Origin: Pirellula sp. SH-Sr6A
GTDB lineage: Bacteria; Planctomycetota; Planctomycetia; Pirellulales; Pirellulaceae
DNA length: 64,000 bases
Direction of reading: 5' to 3'
NCBI RefSeq assembly: GCF_001610875.1
Contig: NZ_CP011272.1
Span: 5,065,988-5,129,987, forward strand
In this document: positions 1-7,830 of the stretch, piece by piece
Layout: the number at the start of each line of letters is the position of its first letter
Position numbering within the stretch: position 1 is the stretch's first letter
The notes under the pieces: model-generated
Told to the model about the DNA's origin: nothing
Databases searched by the model: none
Seen by the model: only the letters and a program-made list of their open reading frames with translations
Position numbers and translations under genes: made by a program

Positions 1-360
1 AAGCTCTTTGCCTTGTTCCTTGGCTTTGATGGCCGCCTCCTTCTGCAAGCGACTCAATTCATCTCTCGCTGCATTTTGCTCGAAAAACCCTGTCGCTTTC
101 AGATAGTAAGTCGCTGCATTTCCGGGCTTTGCATGAAATGCCTCCGGTAGTAACCGAATACGTAACGCAGGAACCGTCTCTGCCATCGGATGCAGGACAA
201 GCGACCGCTTCCGAGTGCTTATGCCACTCTCTGGATCTACCACCGTTTCGTAGTCATCTGCCATGGAGATGGAACCCATCGCAAGACCTGCGGGCATTGC
301 TAAACAACCGAGCAATAGAACACGACGCAAACGTTGTACAAGACTGATTTGAGAACACAT
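1..360 (-). CDS. Secreted protein, N-terminal part only
   Basis: The minus strand is open from an ATG at 360 down to the window edge (120 codons, no stop), so the C-terminus is missing. The N-terminus has basic residues followed by a hydrophobic stretch (VLLLGCLAMPAGLAMG), a typical Sec signal peptide, so the product is probably exported. Further on, a charged helical stretch (ELSRLQKEAAIKAKEQGKEL) is seen before the sequence ends. It lies downstream of the sigma factor and its membrane partner on the same strand and could belong to their regulon or operon. I do not recognise the family and give no function. Confidence 0.6.
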   Translation of the reverse strand, partial: MCSQISLVQRLRRVLLLGCLAMPAGLAMGSISMADDYETVVDPESGISTRKRSLVLHPMAETVPALRIRLLPEAFHAKPGNAATYYLKATGFFEQNAARDELSRLQKEAAIKAKEQGKEL

Positions 361-492
361 GAATGCACCTTCAGTATCAAATAAATAAAACAGTATCGAA
401 ACAATAAGCCCTCGATCCCTTGAACAGCCTGAGCTCGCCCCTCGGCTCCCGCCTAGAGTCGCATTTCGCTCCGCGAAATGGCGAACTTGGCC

Positions 493-519
493 CCCCTCGC
501 CCCGCTTCGGGGAGAGGGG
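493..519. repeat. GC-rich intergenic hairpin
   Basis: CCCCTC-G-CCCCG pairs with CGGGG-A-GAGGGG around a CTT loop, followed by a G-rich tail to about 533. It sits between two minus-strand genes. The composition differs sharply from its surroundings and resembles the dispersed palindromic intergenic repeats seen in many bacterial genomes; only one copy is in this window, so repeat status is inferred. It could also act as a transcriptional pause or weak terminator. Confidence 0.45.
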
Positions 520-544
520 CTGGGGGTGAGGGGTTTCGCCCCCT

Positions 545-1153
545 CTAAGTCGTAGGCTTATCCCACTCGCTCAGAAGCGATTCCCAAGCCTTGGGAGTAA
601 GCGTCTTACGTAAACCAAATGGCTGACTCATCCGCTCGTCGGCTTGAATCGCGGCTTTGGCATTCTCCTCATTGGTCCTATAGGCTTCCTCCACAGGACC
701 TAGCTTCGTCGCCGTCAAAATGCGCAGTTCCAATCCTTCTCGTAGAGACAGCAACTCATCAACAAGTCGCAAATCGGCTCGCCGGATCGAAATCTCTTCC
801 CACCCCTTCTCAAATCGATCGGACTTACCCATCGATTTGGAATCGCTGGTCACAATCGACTCAACCGATGGCAGCGTTCGCATTTTCGGCGTCTCCACTT
901 TGACCGGCATCATCTTCACTGCCATGAACATCGCGGCGGCACCAATCAAAACTCCGGATGACCAACTCAGCCATGCGGACCTCGAGGGCTGATGCACATT
1001 AAGCACCGTTTGTTCTACCACTTTCTGATGCGATGCCGGACGATCGCCTGAAGCGTTTTGTATCAACTCCCAATCCAGTTTCGGAGCTCGCGGCTGCAGA
1101 TGTCGCAATCGCTGAACATCGCTTCCATGCTCGCTATTGAAATCCATATTCAT
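545..1153 (-). CDS. Single-pass membrane protein, probable anti-sigma partner
   Basis: A 202-residue protein with about 60 cytoplasmic residues, one transmembrane segment near residues 61-80 (WLSWSSGVLIGAAAMFMAVK) and a charged, helical extracytoplasmic part. Its start overlaps the stop of the ECF sigma gene by four bases, which indicates translational coupling. Membrane proteins coupled to ECF sigma genes are usually anti-sigma factors. No zinc-binding anti-sigma motif (HxxxCxxC) is visible, so the role rests on context and topology. Confidence 0.6.
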   Translation of the reverse strand: MNMDFNSEHGSDVQRLRHLQPRAPKLDWELIQNASGDRPASHQKVVEQTVLNVHQPSRSAWLSWSSGVLIGAAAMFMAVKMMPVKVETPKMRTLPSVESIVTSDSKSMGKSDRFEKGWEEISIRRADLRLVDELLSLREGLELRILTATKLGPVEEAYRTNEENAKAAIQADERMSQPFGLRKTLTPKAWESLLSEWDKPTT

Positions 1154-1644
1154 CTCAGGTCTCCTGACGGACTATGAAATCGTTCACGGAACCTCTCCAT
1201 ACTCTTGACGAAATACCGATACGCGGTCGATGTAGAGGTGTCAGTCAATTCGGCGATCTGCTCAAACGTAAGATCCCCCCAGATCTTCGCTGTAACGATC
1301 TCGCGTTCCAAAGGGCCTAACTCGCCTATCCATTCGGAAACGCATTGCGCATCCAAGGAAACGCCCGGATCCTCTTCAAACCACGAGTCCCCTGCTAACG
1401 CAACCACCGCTTGATGATTGGCTCGCCTTCGGTCGGCCCTGGCCTGGTTCATCGCCTTATTCTTGACAACGCGATACATCCAACCGAGCAGATTGTCGGG
1501 TAGCTCCATACGACGCGCCAGGTCGATCAACGCCTCTTGCAACGCATCGTCGGGATTCGAGCAGAACTGGCGAGCATAAAGAACCAATGCGGAGCCATGC
1601 TGCTCCACAAAGCTTCGAATCTCTCGCTCCGCATTCCAAGACAT
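1150..1644 (-). CDS. ECF-type RNA polymerase sigma factor
   Basis: A 164-residue protein, the usual length for ECF sigma factors, with only regions 2 and 4. Region 2 is seen in the stretch DALQEALIDLARR ... GWMYRVVKNKAMNQARAD. Region 4 is seen as LGPLEREIVTAKIWGDLTFEQIAEL followed by a recognition helix (TSTSTAYRYFVKSMERFR). It directs RNA polymerase to a dedicated promoter set. It is first in a minus-strand operon with the membrane protein that overlaps it by ATGA, the likely regulator of its activity. Confidence 0.9.
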   Translation of the reverse strand: MSWNAEREIRSFVEQHGSALVLYARQFCSNPDDALQEALIDLARRMELPDNLLGWMYRVVKNKAMNQARADRRRANHQAVVALAGDSWFEEDPGVSLDAQCVSEWIGELGPLEREIVTAKIWGDLTFEQIAELTDTSTSTAYRYFVKSMERFRERFHSPSGDLR

Positions 1645-1750
1645 GCTTTCCCGTCGACTTGTTCAAGGTGAATCAACCGCCAGGAAAACGGCGGATCGGA
1701 CACTACACTAACAAGTCACCAGCGAAGAAGACTTATTTCAACAGGCCCCA

Positions 1751-1783
1751 AAAAAGATCGGAAAGCGAGGAAGCTTGCTTTCC
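1751..1783 (-). terminator. Rho-independent terminator after the peroxiredoxin-like gene
   Basis: Read on the minus strand, GGAAAGC and GCTTTCC form a 7 bp stem with a 10-base loop, followed by GATC and six T. It lies downstream of the minus-strand gene ending at 1882 and upstream of the sigma gene. The rest of 1645-1881 shows no gene. The loop is long and the T-run starts four bases after the stem, so the call is moderate. Confidence 0.5.
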
Positions 1784-1881
1784 GTCCACAACCAAACAAT
1801 CCCATCCCTGGCGGGGCGCTGCGCATGAGCGCTACAAAAGAATGCTACGGATGGGCGCAGCCAACGGGCAATGAGTGACCA

Positions 1882-2517
1882 CTACTGGGGAATCGCGGCC
1901 AAAACTTCCTTGGCCTCCGCCCGACCGCCGTGCGTTCGACTGATCTTCGAATAAAGGACCTTGCCGTCTTTCCCAATGACAAGTGTCGACGGATAAGACG
2001 TTTCGGCCTCCGCCTCCCATCGCAATCCATAGCGAGACGTAAATCCGTAGTCTTGGTCGAGTACAAAATGGAAGTGCCCAGGTAGCTCGGTCTTTCCCAA
2101 GAACTCCTTCCCCTTGGATTTAAGATCCTTCACCGCCCCCGGGTACACGAGGACCACGCTAGCTCCACGGCTCTCGAACTCTTTGGAGTGACTGACCAAA
2201 TCCCCCACTTGCTTGGTGCAGGCTGGGCATTGATAACCGGGATAACCTCGGAGCAAGGCGATGACAACCGGCCCTTTCTTCTGCAGCTCTGCAAGGGACA
2301 GTTCTTGACCACTGAGTTCCGTCCATTGGTAATCGGTCGCTTTCTCCCCCACCTTGGGGATAGCTTCCGCACCTGGTTGAACAGCAGCCTTCGCTCCGGA
2401 CTCTTGAGCTACCACGGTCCCACTTCCGGTGAACAATACGCTGGCCGCTCCCATGAGCACCGCAGAGACGCTACCAAGAGTTGAAGAATTCGAGTTCGAT
2501 CGTTGCACCTTGGACAT
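1882..2517 (-). CDS. Secreted peroxiredoxin-like (AhpC/TSA, thioredoxin fold) protein
   Basis: A 211-residue protein with an N-terminal export signal (hydrophobic VSAVLMGAASVLFTGSG, cut near VVAQ) and a thioredoxin-fold domain from about residue 55. The motif RGYPGYQCPACTKQ gives two cysteines, C97 and C100, at the position of a redox CxxC. This is the pattern of AhpC/TSA-like peroxiredoxin and TlpA-like proteins that work outside the cytoplasm. A GAGGAA ribosome site lies 6 bases before the ATG. Whether it is a peroxidase or a thiol-disulfide reductase cannot be told from sequence alone. Confidence 0.8.
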   Translation of the reverse strand: MSKVQRSNSNSSTLGSVSAVLMGAASVLFTGSGTVVAQESGAKAAVQPGAEAIPKVGEKATDYQWTELSGQELSLAELQKKGPVVIALLRGYPGYQCPACTKQVGDLVSHSKEFESRGASVVLVYPGAVKDLKSKGKEFLGKTELPGHFHFVLDQDYGFTSRYGLRWEAEAETSYPSTLVIGKDGKVLYSKISRTHGGRAEAKEVLAAIPQ

Positions 2518-2535
2518 GGCTTATTCCTCGCTAGA

Positions 2536-3336
2536 TTACTTCATCGATTCATCGGGACCGGGAAAGGTACGTTGCTTGACTTCCTCGCGATACCGTTCCA
2601 CGGCCCTCGTCGCTTGGGACCGCAAGTCTGCAAACTGCCGCACGAATTTGGGGACGTAACCGCTGTTCCAGCCAAGCATATCGTTGGTCACGAGCACTTG
2701 ACCATCGCATCCCTTGCCGGCGCCGATCCCGATCGTTGGGATTGCAATCGATTGGGTGACTTGCTCGGCTAAATCCGCAGGAACGCATTCGATCAGGACG
2801 GCGAATGCTCCTGCATCCACCGCCGCTTTGGCGTCCGCCAAAAGCTGCTCCCCATTTCTTTGAACACGATACCCTCCCAATGCGTGAACGCTTTGGGGAC
2901 GAAGTCCGATGTGGGCGATGGTGGGTATCCCCGCATCGACCATGGCGCGGATCGAGTCGGACTGCTGATGCCCCCCCTCCATCTTCACTCCGTGGCATTG
3001 CGTCTTTTTCATGATCTCGGCCGCTACCGATACGGTATGCGTTACTCCCAGTTGACCAACCGGAAAAGGTAAATCGACGATTACCATGGCTCTGCGAGTG
3101 GCTCGCGTGACCATCTCGCCGTGATAGATCATTTCTTCCACGGTAACGGGTACGGTGGTCGTTTTTCCTTGGACGACCATTCCGAGGGAGTCACCGACGA
3201 GAATGCAATCGATCCCCGATTCGTCCAAAAGCTGCGCGGTGGGAAAATCGTAAGCGGTCAGCATCGTAATCGGCTGACCCTTCTGTTTCATGTTTTGAAG
3301 CGTTTTGACCGTGACGCGGGATGCGGGTGAGTCCAT
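2536..3336 (-). CDS. panB: 3-methyl-2-oxobutanoate hydroxymethyltransferase
   Basis: PanB adds a hydroxymethyl group from methylene-tetrahydrofolate to alpha-ketoisovalerate, the first committed step of pantothenate (coenzyme A) synthesis. Family signatures are clear: TMLTAYDFPTAQLLDESGID, ILVGDSLGMV, VKMEGG, TIAHIGLRPQSVHALGGYRVQ and a C-terminal GAGKGCDGQVLV. Starting at the ATG at 3336 gives 266 residues, the usual PanB length; a start further upstream would overlap the preceding gene. It follows that gene by 11 bases on the same strand, so the two are probably co-transcribed although their functions look unrelated. Confidence 0.95.
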   Translation of the reverse strand: MDSPASRVTVKTLQNMKQKGQPITMLTAYDFPTAQLLDESGIDCILVGDSLGMVVQGKTTTVPVTVEEMIYHGEMVTRATRRAMVIVDLPFPVGQLGVTHTVSVAAEIMKKTQCHGVKMEGGHQQSDSIRAMVDAGIPTIAHIGLRPQSVHALGGYRVQRNGEQLLADAKAAVDAGAFAVLIECVPADLAEQVTQSIAIPTIGIGAGKGCDGQVLVTNDMLGWNSGYVPKFVRQFADLRSQATRAVERYREEVKQRTFPGPDESMK

Positions 3337-3347
3337 ATCAGCTGGTA

Positions 3348-4256
3348 CTACTTCTTTCCTGCGTTGCGATAGCGTTGATCCACGACGACAAACTCGAAAC
3401 CTTTGCCGACTGCAGCGGGTCTGCATTCGAATACGGTCTTGGCGATCTCGGCGATGCGAATGTTCGGGCTCCGCTTTTCTTTGAAGTAGCGAGCCTCTGC
3501 TTGAGCGAGGAGCTCTTCGGTTTCAGGTGGAATGAATTTGATGGGAGGCCTGCTTCCGAGATTGACACCGGCCGATTGCAAGAACTGCTTGTCGTATTGC
3601 TTGAGGACCCCTTCGGTAATACTCAAGAAGTACAAACGTTTGTCGGCTTTCGGAGAACCGGTTCGTTTCACCGGCTGCGATGCGAGATTGGAGACGTAGT
3701 CCACATTGGGAGACGTGCCCCCATAAGCACCGATCTCGATCTTGAAGAAATCCAACTGGATCGCATATCCCCGTTTGTCGCGCGCTTGGAATTTCAAATC
3801 CCAACGTTCGTGTCGGGGCACCAAATCGTCCCCTTCCCCTTCAGGCCCCGCTTGCCGGTTGTCGCCGCGACCATTGGCGGAACTGTTAGCGCTCTCGAGA
3901 CTCTCCATCACATCGGAGATGTTGTTGATGGCCTCGGAGACCATTTGCAACGTTGACTCCATCGCAGGTTCATTGAGTTGTTCGACTTCGTCAGGCGTCG
4001 GTGGGTCAAAATCGCGTTCGAAACCTGGCGCGTTGTCTCCTCGGCCAGAGATTCGTTCAGGCTCTAGCTGAATAACTTCCGCGTGCGACGAAGCCATCCG
4101 CAGAAAGAAGAGCAGGCCTAGCATCGCGACAGCCAGCCCGACCAAGACGAGCAAACTGGTAAGCAGGCTGGAGACGCGATCCACGCTATTCGCGCGCATC
4201 GAGCTCTCGTCGATCTCAAAGACGCTCGCGGTATTGGGTTTGGATGCTTTGTTCAT
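3348..4256 (-). CDS. Single-pass membrane protein of unknown function
   Basis: A 302-residue protein with a short cytoplasmic N-terminus, one transmembrane segment near residues 30-52 (LLTSLLVLVGLAVAMLGLLFFL), a low-complexity acidic linker and a globular C-terminal half. The layout resembles ExbD/TolR-type anchored proteins, but I do not see their conserved aspartate motif. It lies 19 bases after the prenyltransferase-fold gene and 11 bases before panB, so the three form a likely operon. I do not recognise the family. Confidence 0.65.
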   Translation of the reverse strand: MNKASKPNTASVFEIDESSMRANSVDRVSSLLTSLLVLVGLAVAMLGLLFFLRMASSHAEVIQLEPERISGRGDNAPGFERDFDPPTPDEVEQLNEPAMESTLQMVSEAINNISDVMESLESANSSANGRGDNRQAGPEGEGDDLVPRHERWDLKFQARDKRGYAIQLDFFKIEIGAYGGTSPNVDYVSNLASQPVKRTGSPKADKRLYFLSITEGVLKQYDKQFLQSAGVNLGSRPPIKFIPPETEELLAQAEARYFKEKRSPNIRIAEIAKTVFECRPAAVGKGFEFVVVDQRYRNAGKK

Positions 4257-4275
4257 AGGTGCTCAGGAGCGTGAA

Positions 4276-5955
4276 TCAGTCGACAAATACGTAATCAGGT
4301 CGAACGGTGAGATACCACTGCCTCCAGCGGAGCACAGCCGTGGTGCGATGATTCGAGTTGATCTCTCCGTCTCGCGGCAAGTGATACGTGTCAAGTTGCC
4401 GAGAAATCAATCGCAAGGACGCTTCGGAGTAGCGAGCAACGGCAGCATCGGGGTCGGTCAGGCCATAAATGAGCGAAGGGACGAAATCGAGATCATCTCC
4501 CCGCCCTAGAAGCCTTGCGGCGAACTTCCGAGTGGCCGCATCGCGCGAATTCATCAACCGAGCGAACCGATTGAGCTGGTCTTTGCGCTCCTTAGGATCC
4601 TTGGGCAAGACCATTTGATCGGGGATCAACCCGTCCTTGCCATCCACCTTTGAACTGTCTTCGAGCATCTTCAATGCGTCGTCGATATTCGTGGCCGCGG
4701 TTCGGTTCATCAACTTTCCGTTCTTGACCACCACAGAGGTGGGATCGTCCGGTAACCCCTGACCTCCCAGCAAAACATCGTCGTGCAACTCACCGATCGC
4801 TTTTTGGGTACTGCGAATCAGGAACAGGATTGCGAAGCTGGTGCAGATATCGGGTCCCAGGGAACCATCGACATCTCCACCCTTCATCCCCCAGCCTCCC
4901 GAAGCGTCTTGAGCGGCGATCAGAGCTTCGACTCCGTCGTTATACCAGTCTGGACTCTTTTCCTTTTTTCCTTTGGTGATCTCGAGAAAGGACTCGTATC
5001 GTTCTTTGCTGTAGACGTAGTAGTAGTGCCACATCGCTCGCTGATACGGATGGGTATTGAACCAATTTTCCGCGCGCTTCACCACCGTTTCCACTTGGGA
5101 CTTATCGACAGCAGCGGCCTTTTTTTTCTTTTCATCCGGATCGACGCGTTGGAAAGCTGTTGGAACGATTCCTTCTTCCTCTTGGTTCTGAGCCCATTTG
5201 CTGCGAAACAACCCGAGCGTGTCACCGGCGATCAAGTAACCTGAGAATCCAGCGGCAGTGAGGGAGTTGGTAACGCTGCTGTTCTGCCCGTTGGGATCGG
5301 GAGCTTGGTAGGCCCAGCCGCCGTCGTTCTTTTGTGCCGACGCGAGGAACTGCAAACAACGTCGCACGGGCTCTTGGGGGACTTCGATATTGGCTTGGCT
5401 CATCGTCCAGAGGCACAGCATGACGTATTGGGTTTGCGAGATATCACCCGAGCCAGCGGTTTTGTAAGGGCTCTCGATCATGTAGCCAAATCCGCCGTTG
5501 GGGCGTTGCACTCCGATTAAAACGTCGCGGATGGTTTTGATTTCCGCGCTGTACATCGCAGGGTCGACCGAGGTGAGGAGCATTCCCGCGACAGGGACCG
5601 AATACATCGAATCGTGCCCCCACTGAAACGAATTGCCGGACATGCTCCGCGCGATCTCGACAGCTTGCTGCAGCCCCGCCTTGATGCGTGGGTGGTCCGG
5701 AGTGGCCTCTGGGTCGGCTTTGTAAATGGCCAAAGCGGCCAGCATCGTTCCTCCTTCGCCGTAGGAGGAAGGAGCCGTTTTAGAAAGGTAATCCAGCCCC
5801 CGCTTGACCATCTCGAGCACGACTGGGTGCTGCGGATCGTATTTCTGAGCGAGGGCGGGCGAGCGGCCGCCGACTGCGAGCCAGCCGAAAAGAACAATGC
5901 AAGCGAACACGTGGAGGGATAAACGATCCCGGCGTCGGAACAATTCAAGAGCCAC
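4276..5955 (-). CDS. Secreted prenyltransferase/squalene-cyclase-fold repeat protein
   Basis: The protein has several alpha-toroid repeats carrying the glycine/tryptophan signature of the squalene cyclase and prenyltransferase fold (NGGFGYMI, DGGWAYQAPD, SGGWGMKGGD). I chose the GTG at 5955 (559 residues) because it puts a signal peptide (LHVFACIVLFGWLAVGG ... ALA) at the N-terminus and has a GGAG site 7 bases upstream; an ATG at 6102 also exists in frame. No DxDD-type cyclase motif is seen, so this is unlikely to be a hopanoid-forming enzyme and may be a structural or binding protein. Confidence 0.75.
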   Translation of the reverse strand: MALELFRRRDRLSLHVFACIVLFGWLAVGGRSPALAQKYDPQHPVVLEMVKRGLDYLSKTAPSSYGEGGTMLAALAIYKADPEATPDHPRIKAGLQQAVEIARSMSGNSFQWGHDSMYSVPVAGMLLTSVDPAMYSAEIKTIRDVLIGVQRPNGGFGYMIESPYKTAGSGDISQTQYVMLCLWTMSQANIEVPQEPVRRCLQFLASAQKNDGGWAYQAPDPNGQNSSVTNSLTAAGFSGYLIAGDTLGLFRSKWAQNQEEEGIVPTAFQRVDPDEKKKKAAAVDKSQVETVVKRAENWFNTHPYQRAMWHYYYVYSKERYESFLEITKGKKEKSPDWYNDGVEALIAAQDASGGWGMKGGDVDGSLGPDICTSFAILFLIRSTQKAIGELHDDVLLGGQGLPDDPTSVVVKNGKLMNRTAATNIDDALKMLEDSSKVDGKDGLIPDQMVLPKDPKERKDQLNRFARLMNSRDAATRKFAARLLGRGDDLDFVPSLIYGLTDPDAAVARYSEASLRLISRQLDTYHLPRDGEINSNHRTTAVLRWRQWYLTVRPDYVFVD

Positions 5956-6151
5956 GCGCGTCTCCGGACAAGTGAAAAGGGGGGGATAAGCGTCGAAAGG
6001 ACCGTTACGACTATGCGTAAAGATTACCTCCCGCGGCACTTCTTGACAAACATAGGGAGGGTGAATTGACAAAGTAGGTTTTTGCCCATACATTCCCTTC
6101 ACAGACGCGGGCAGTGCCTCCCTTTGGGTTGATTTTTTGCCCTTGTCCGTT

Positions 6152-6224
6152 GGTCAGGTAGCTCAGTAGGTAGAGCAATGGACTGAAAATCCATGTGTCG
6201 CCGGTTCGATCCCGGCCCTGACCA
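6152..6224 (+). tRNA. tRNA-Phe (GAA)
   Basis: A complete cloverleaf: acceptor GGTCAGG/CCTGACC with A73, D stem GCTC/GAGC, anticodon stem ATGGA/TCCAT with loop CTGAAAA (anticodon GAA), 5-base variable loop, and T arm GCCGG TTCGATC CCGGC. No CCA is encoded. A short hairpin (CCACTG TAAT CAGTGG) follows directly. It marks the boundary between host genes and the mobile element; tRNA genes are favourite integration sites, but I found no second copy of its 3' end in the window. Confidence 0.96.
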
Positions 6225-6245
6225 CTGTAATCAGTGGATTTACCG

Positions 6246-6301
6246 ACGCAACTTTTGCAGGAACGTGAGTTGCGTTAGGGCAACTAGTCACTATGTGACT
6301 A
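6246..6301. promoter_or_regulatory. Two perfect inverted repeats before the first element gene
   Basis: ACGCAACT (6246-6253) is mirrored by AGTTGCGT (6268-6275), and TAGTCAC (6285-6291) by GTGACTA (6295-6301) around TAT. The second palindrome ends two bases before the GGAGGGGA ribosome site of the 6315 gene. The position and symmetry suggest operators for a dimeric regulator, possibly the product of that gene; a role as an attachment core or as leader RNA hairpins is also possible. Confidence 0.45.
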
Positions 6302-6314
6302 CGGAGGGGAAGCC

Positions 6315-6839
6315 TTGAGTGACTCGCTCGATTTTGCAATTCTTCAACTGGCTAGAGGCTGCTGTCCAATTTCATCAGATGAAATATGCGTCCGCTCCGC
6401 TGATGCTGAAACTATTCGTCACCGCTGTCGAGTTCTTGCAAAAAGTGGATTCCTCAGGGTACAGCCTTTCTCTCTCTCAATCGATGAAGATACGCCCTCG
6501 GCTCTTCAAGTTCTTGAGATAACCGATGCTGGCGTAGAGCGACTTGAAGCATTAGCAAATTCCATTCGCACTCGTTTTGATTCCTGTCACAACACTATTC
6601 GCAATCACATTCTTTGCGGTAAGCAATTCAAATCGAATGCCGATTTTGAGAAAGCTTTTGCCAAGTTGTACAAGGCTGCCGGCAATTCGGAACGTGTGTT
6701 AGTTGAGTCCATTTCAGAAGAGTATCGGAGCGGACGGCTATCTGATGTCGAACATCACCGCTTGTCGGACTTCGTCCGTGGTATCAGCCACTATGTGGAT
6801 GTCACAGATTTGCGTTCGTTCCTACCTGAAGACGTCTGA
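6315..6839 (+). CDS. Winged-helix-like putative regulator
   Basis: A 174-residue protein starting at TTG, chosen because GGAGGGGA lies 5-9 bases upstream and no in-frame ATG fits. The first 80 residues read like a winged helix (DFAILQLARG, ADAETIRHRCRVLAKSGFLRV, LEITDAGVERLEAL), the pattern of small MarR/PadR-like domains in which a recognition helix is followed by a beta wing. The C-terminal part is helical and unrecognised. It is the first gene after tRNA-Phe and is preceded by two perfect inverted repeats, which fits an autoregulated element regulator. Function is inferred. Confidence 0.55.
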   Translation: MSDSLDFAILQLARGCCPISSDEICVRSADAETIRHRCRVLAKSGFLRVQPFSLSIDEDTPSALQVLEITDAGVERLEALANSIRTRFDSCHNTIRNHILCGKQFKSNADFEKAFAKLYKAAGNSERVLVESISEEYRSGRLSDVEHHRLSDFVRGISHYVDVTDLRSFLPEDV

Positions 6840-6949
6840 TGGCCGCCGATTACTCGACTTTGAATGGGCATCCAGAACATGGTTCGAATGGAATTCGAAA
6901 TGTTGAACTCTATTTGCCTAACGGTTCTTGAGACAGTATTCTCAGAGGG

Positions 6950-7183
6950 ATGATCGATATGCCAACTGTTACGAGCCTAAGCGAGTTAGACGCAATTCGC
7001 GACGAAGTGAAGGCGTTTCTCTCTTCGAATGGTGAAACCGTCACCTCGCTTGCGATGAGGGCAGACGTGCCACGGGACTTTCTTTCGCGGTTTGTGAATG
7101 ATAGTTACAAGCATTCTCCGAGCTTCGAATATGTCAGCCGCTTGGTTCATGCGTGCGGAAAACGAATTAGGATCGACGATTAA
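6950..7183 (+). CDS. Small Cro/CI-like HTH protein
   Basis: A 77-residue protein (or 74 from an internal ATG at 6959) with a helix-turn-helix arrangement: TVTSLAMRADVPRDFLSRFVNDS resembles helices 2 and 3 of Cro/CI/XRE DNA-binding domains. Proteins of this size in mobile elements are usually repressors or antitoxins. Two related near-palindromes (GTGGGGAA ... CCAC) lie immediately downstream and could be its sites. No toxin-like partner is directly adjacent. Confidence 0.6.
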   Translation: MIDMPTVTSLSELDAIRDEVKAFLSSNGETVTSLAMRADVPRDFLSRFVNDSYKHSPSFEYVSRLVHACGKRIRIDD

Positions 7184-7188
7184 AAATT

Positions 7189-7250
7189 GTGGGGAAATTC
7201 CCACAAAACTCACCGGACCCAGTTGACTCCATGTGGGGAATACTCCACAC
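7189..7250. promoter_or_regulatory. Pair of GTGGGGAA palindromes
   Basis: TTGTGGGGAAATTCCCACAA is a near-perfect palindrome just after the HTH gene, and ATGTGGGGAATACTCCACAC follows about 45 bases later. Both share TGTGGGGAA and a CCAC arm. Two related dyads at a short distance are typical of repressor operators. The DNA-binding protein is unknown; the neighbouring HTH product is the simplest candidate. Confidence 0.4.
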
Positions 7251-7253
7251 TCT

Positions 7254-7290
7254 AGCCCGCTGAACCTGATTCAGCGGGCTTTGTTCGTTT
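7254..7290 (+). terminator. Rho-independent terminator
   Basis: AGCCCGCTGAA pairs perfectly with TTCAGCGGGCT around a CCTGA loop, followed by TTGTTCGTTT. An 11 bp perfect stem with a T-rich tail is a strong intrinsic terminator. It ends the transcript of the small regulators and isolates the structured non-coding region that follows. Confidence 0.85.
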
Positions 7291-7399
7291 CTGGGCCGCG
7301 CGGTCCGCGATCTTTGCCTCATCGCCTTCGACGTACTGGGCGCGTCAACGCGATTTCTGAATCAGGCCAAGCCCCGATGACTCCAATTCACATCGGGTA

Positions 7400-7476
7400 G
7401 CCGCCTTAGCTCTGTCGGTCGAGCAGTCCCTTTCCTCCTACTGGGACCGGCGCGGGTTCGACTCCCGCAGGTGGCT
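7400..7476 (+). ncRNA. tRNA-like cloverleaf with 12-base anticodon loop
   Basis: Acceptor GCCGCCT/AGGTGGC (7 pairs), TA at positions 8-9, D stem GCTC/GAGC with GG in the loop, anticodon stem GTCCC/GGGAC, 4-base variable region and T arm GCGGG TTCGACT CCCGC. Everything needed for a normal elbow is present, but the anticodon loop is 12 bases (TTTCCTCCTACT) instead of 7, and the discriminator is T. A sub-window CTCCTAC would look like a normal loop with anticodon CCT (Arg). It may be a degenerate tRNA, a decoy or a regulatory RNA. A standard tRNA finder could miss it. Confidence 0.65.
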
Positions 7477-7583
7477 TGGTTTCGATTTCCATTGTCGAAG
7501 ATTCAGAATGCTCACCAAACCAGCGACATCCGGACTGAAAGCGTTTCGAGAGGCAATGCGTTCTGCAGACGCACCGAGGCCTT

Positions 7584-7605
7584 CGCGAGCGAAGCATCGC
7601 TCGCG
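7584..7605 (+). other. Strong hairpin between the two tRNA-like elements
   Basis: CGCGAGCGA and TCGCTCGCG form a perfect 9 bp stem around AGCA. There is no T-run after it, so it is not a standard terminator. It may be part of a processed precursor carrying both cloverleaves. No convincing gene is seen between 7184 and 7981 apart from these structured elements. Confidence 0.45.
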
Positions 7606-7731
7606 TTCGAGCGAGTCCATAAGCGTTGTCGCTGAAAGAGGCTCATCGGTCCAGGTTTGCTCCATGAATCAAAAGACTATCGGACTTCGGGTGCCGTTTG
7701 GTGCGATGGGATTCCGTCTCGTCGAAGTTTC

Positions 7732-7823
7732 GCTGCCGTAGCTCAGATGGAAGAGCGTCCCCATTCTTTGCCGCGCCACGGCCGAAGCGGGGAAGGTCGC
7801 AGGTTCGAATCCTGCCGGTGGTT
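7732..7823 (+). ncRNA. tRNA-like cloverleaf with 26-base anticodon loop
   Basis: Acceptor GCTGCCG/CGGTGGT (7 pairs including G-T), TA, D stem GCTC/GAGC with GG in the loop, anticodon stem TCCCC/GGGGA, 5-base variable region and T arm GCAGG TTCGAAT CCTGC. The anticodon loop is 26 bases long and itself contains a short hairpin (GCCG CGCCA CGGC). The first seven loop bases, ATTCTTT, would read as a normal loop with anticodon TCT (Arg), followed by a 19-base insertion. The discriminator is again T. Elbow features are conserved while the decoding loop is not. Confidence 0.65.
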
Positions 7824-7830
7824 TGCTCTC

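Noticed and set aside
6152-6224. tRNA-Phe as the attL of the right-end integrase
   Set aside because: The right junction carries a Leu-type tRNA 3' end; the two share only the general TTCGAT T-loop, not an identity block.
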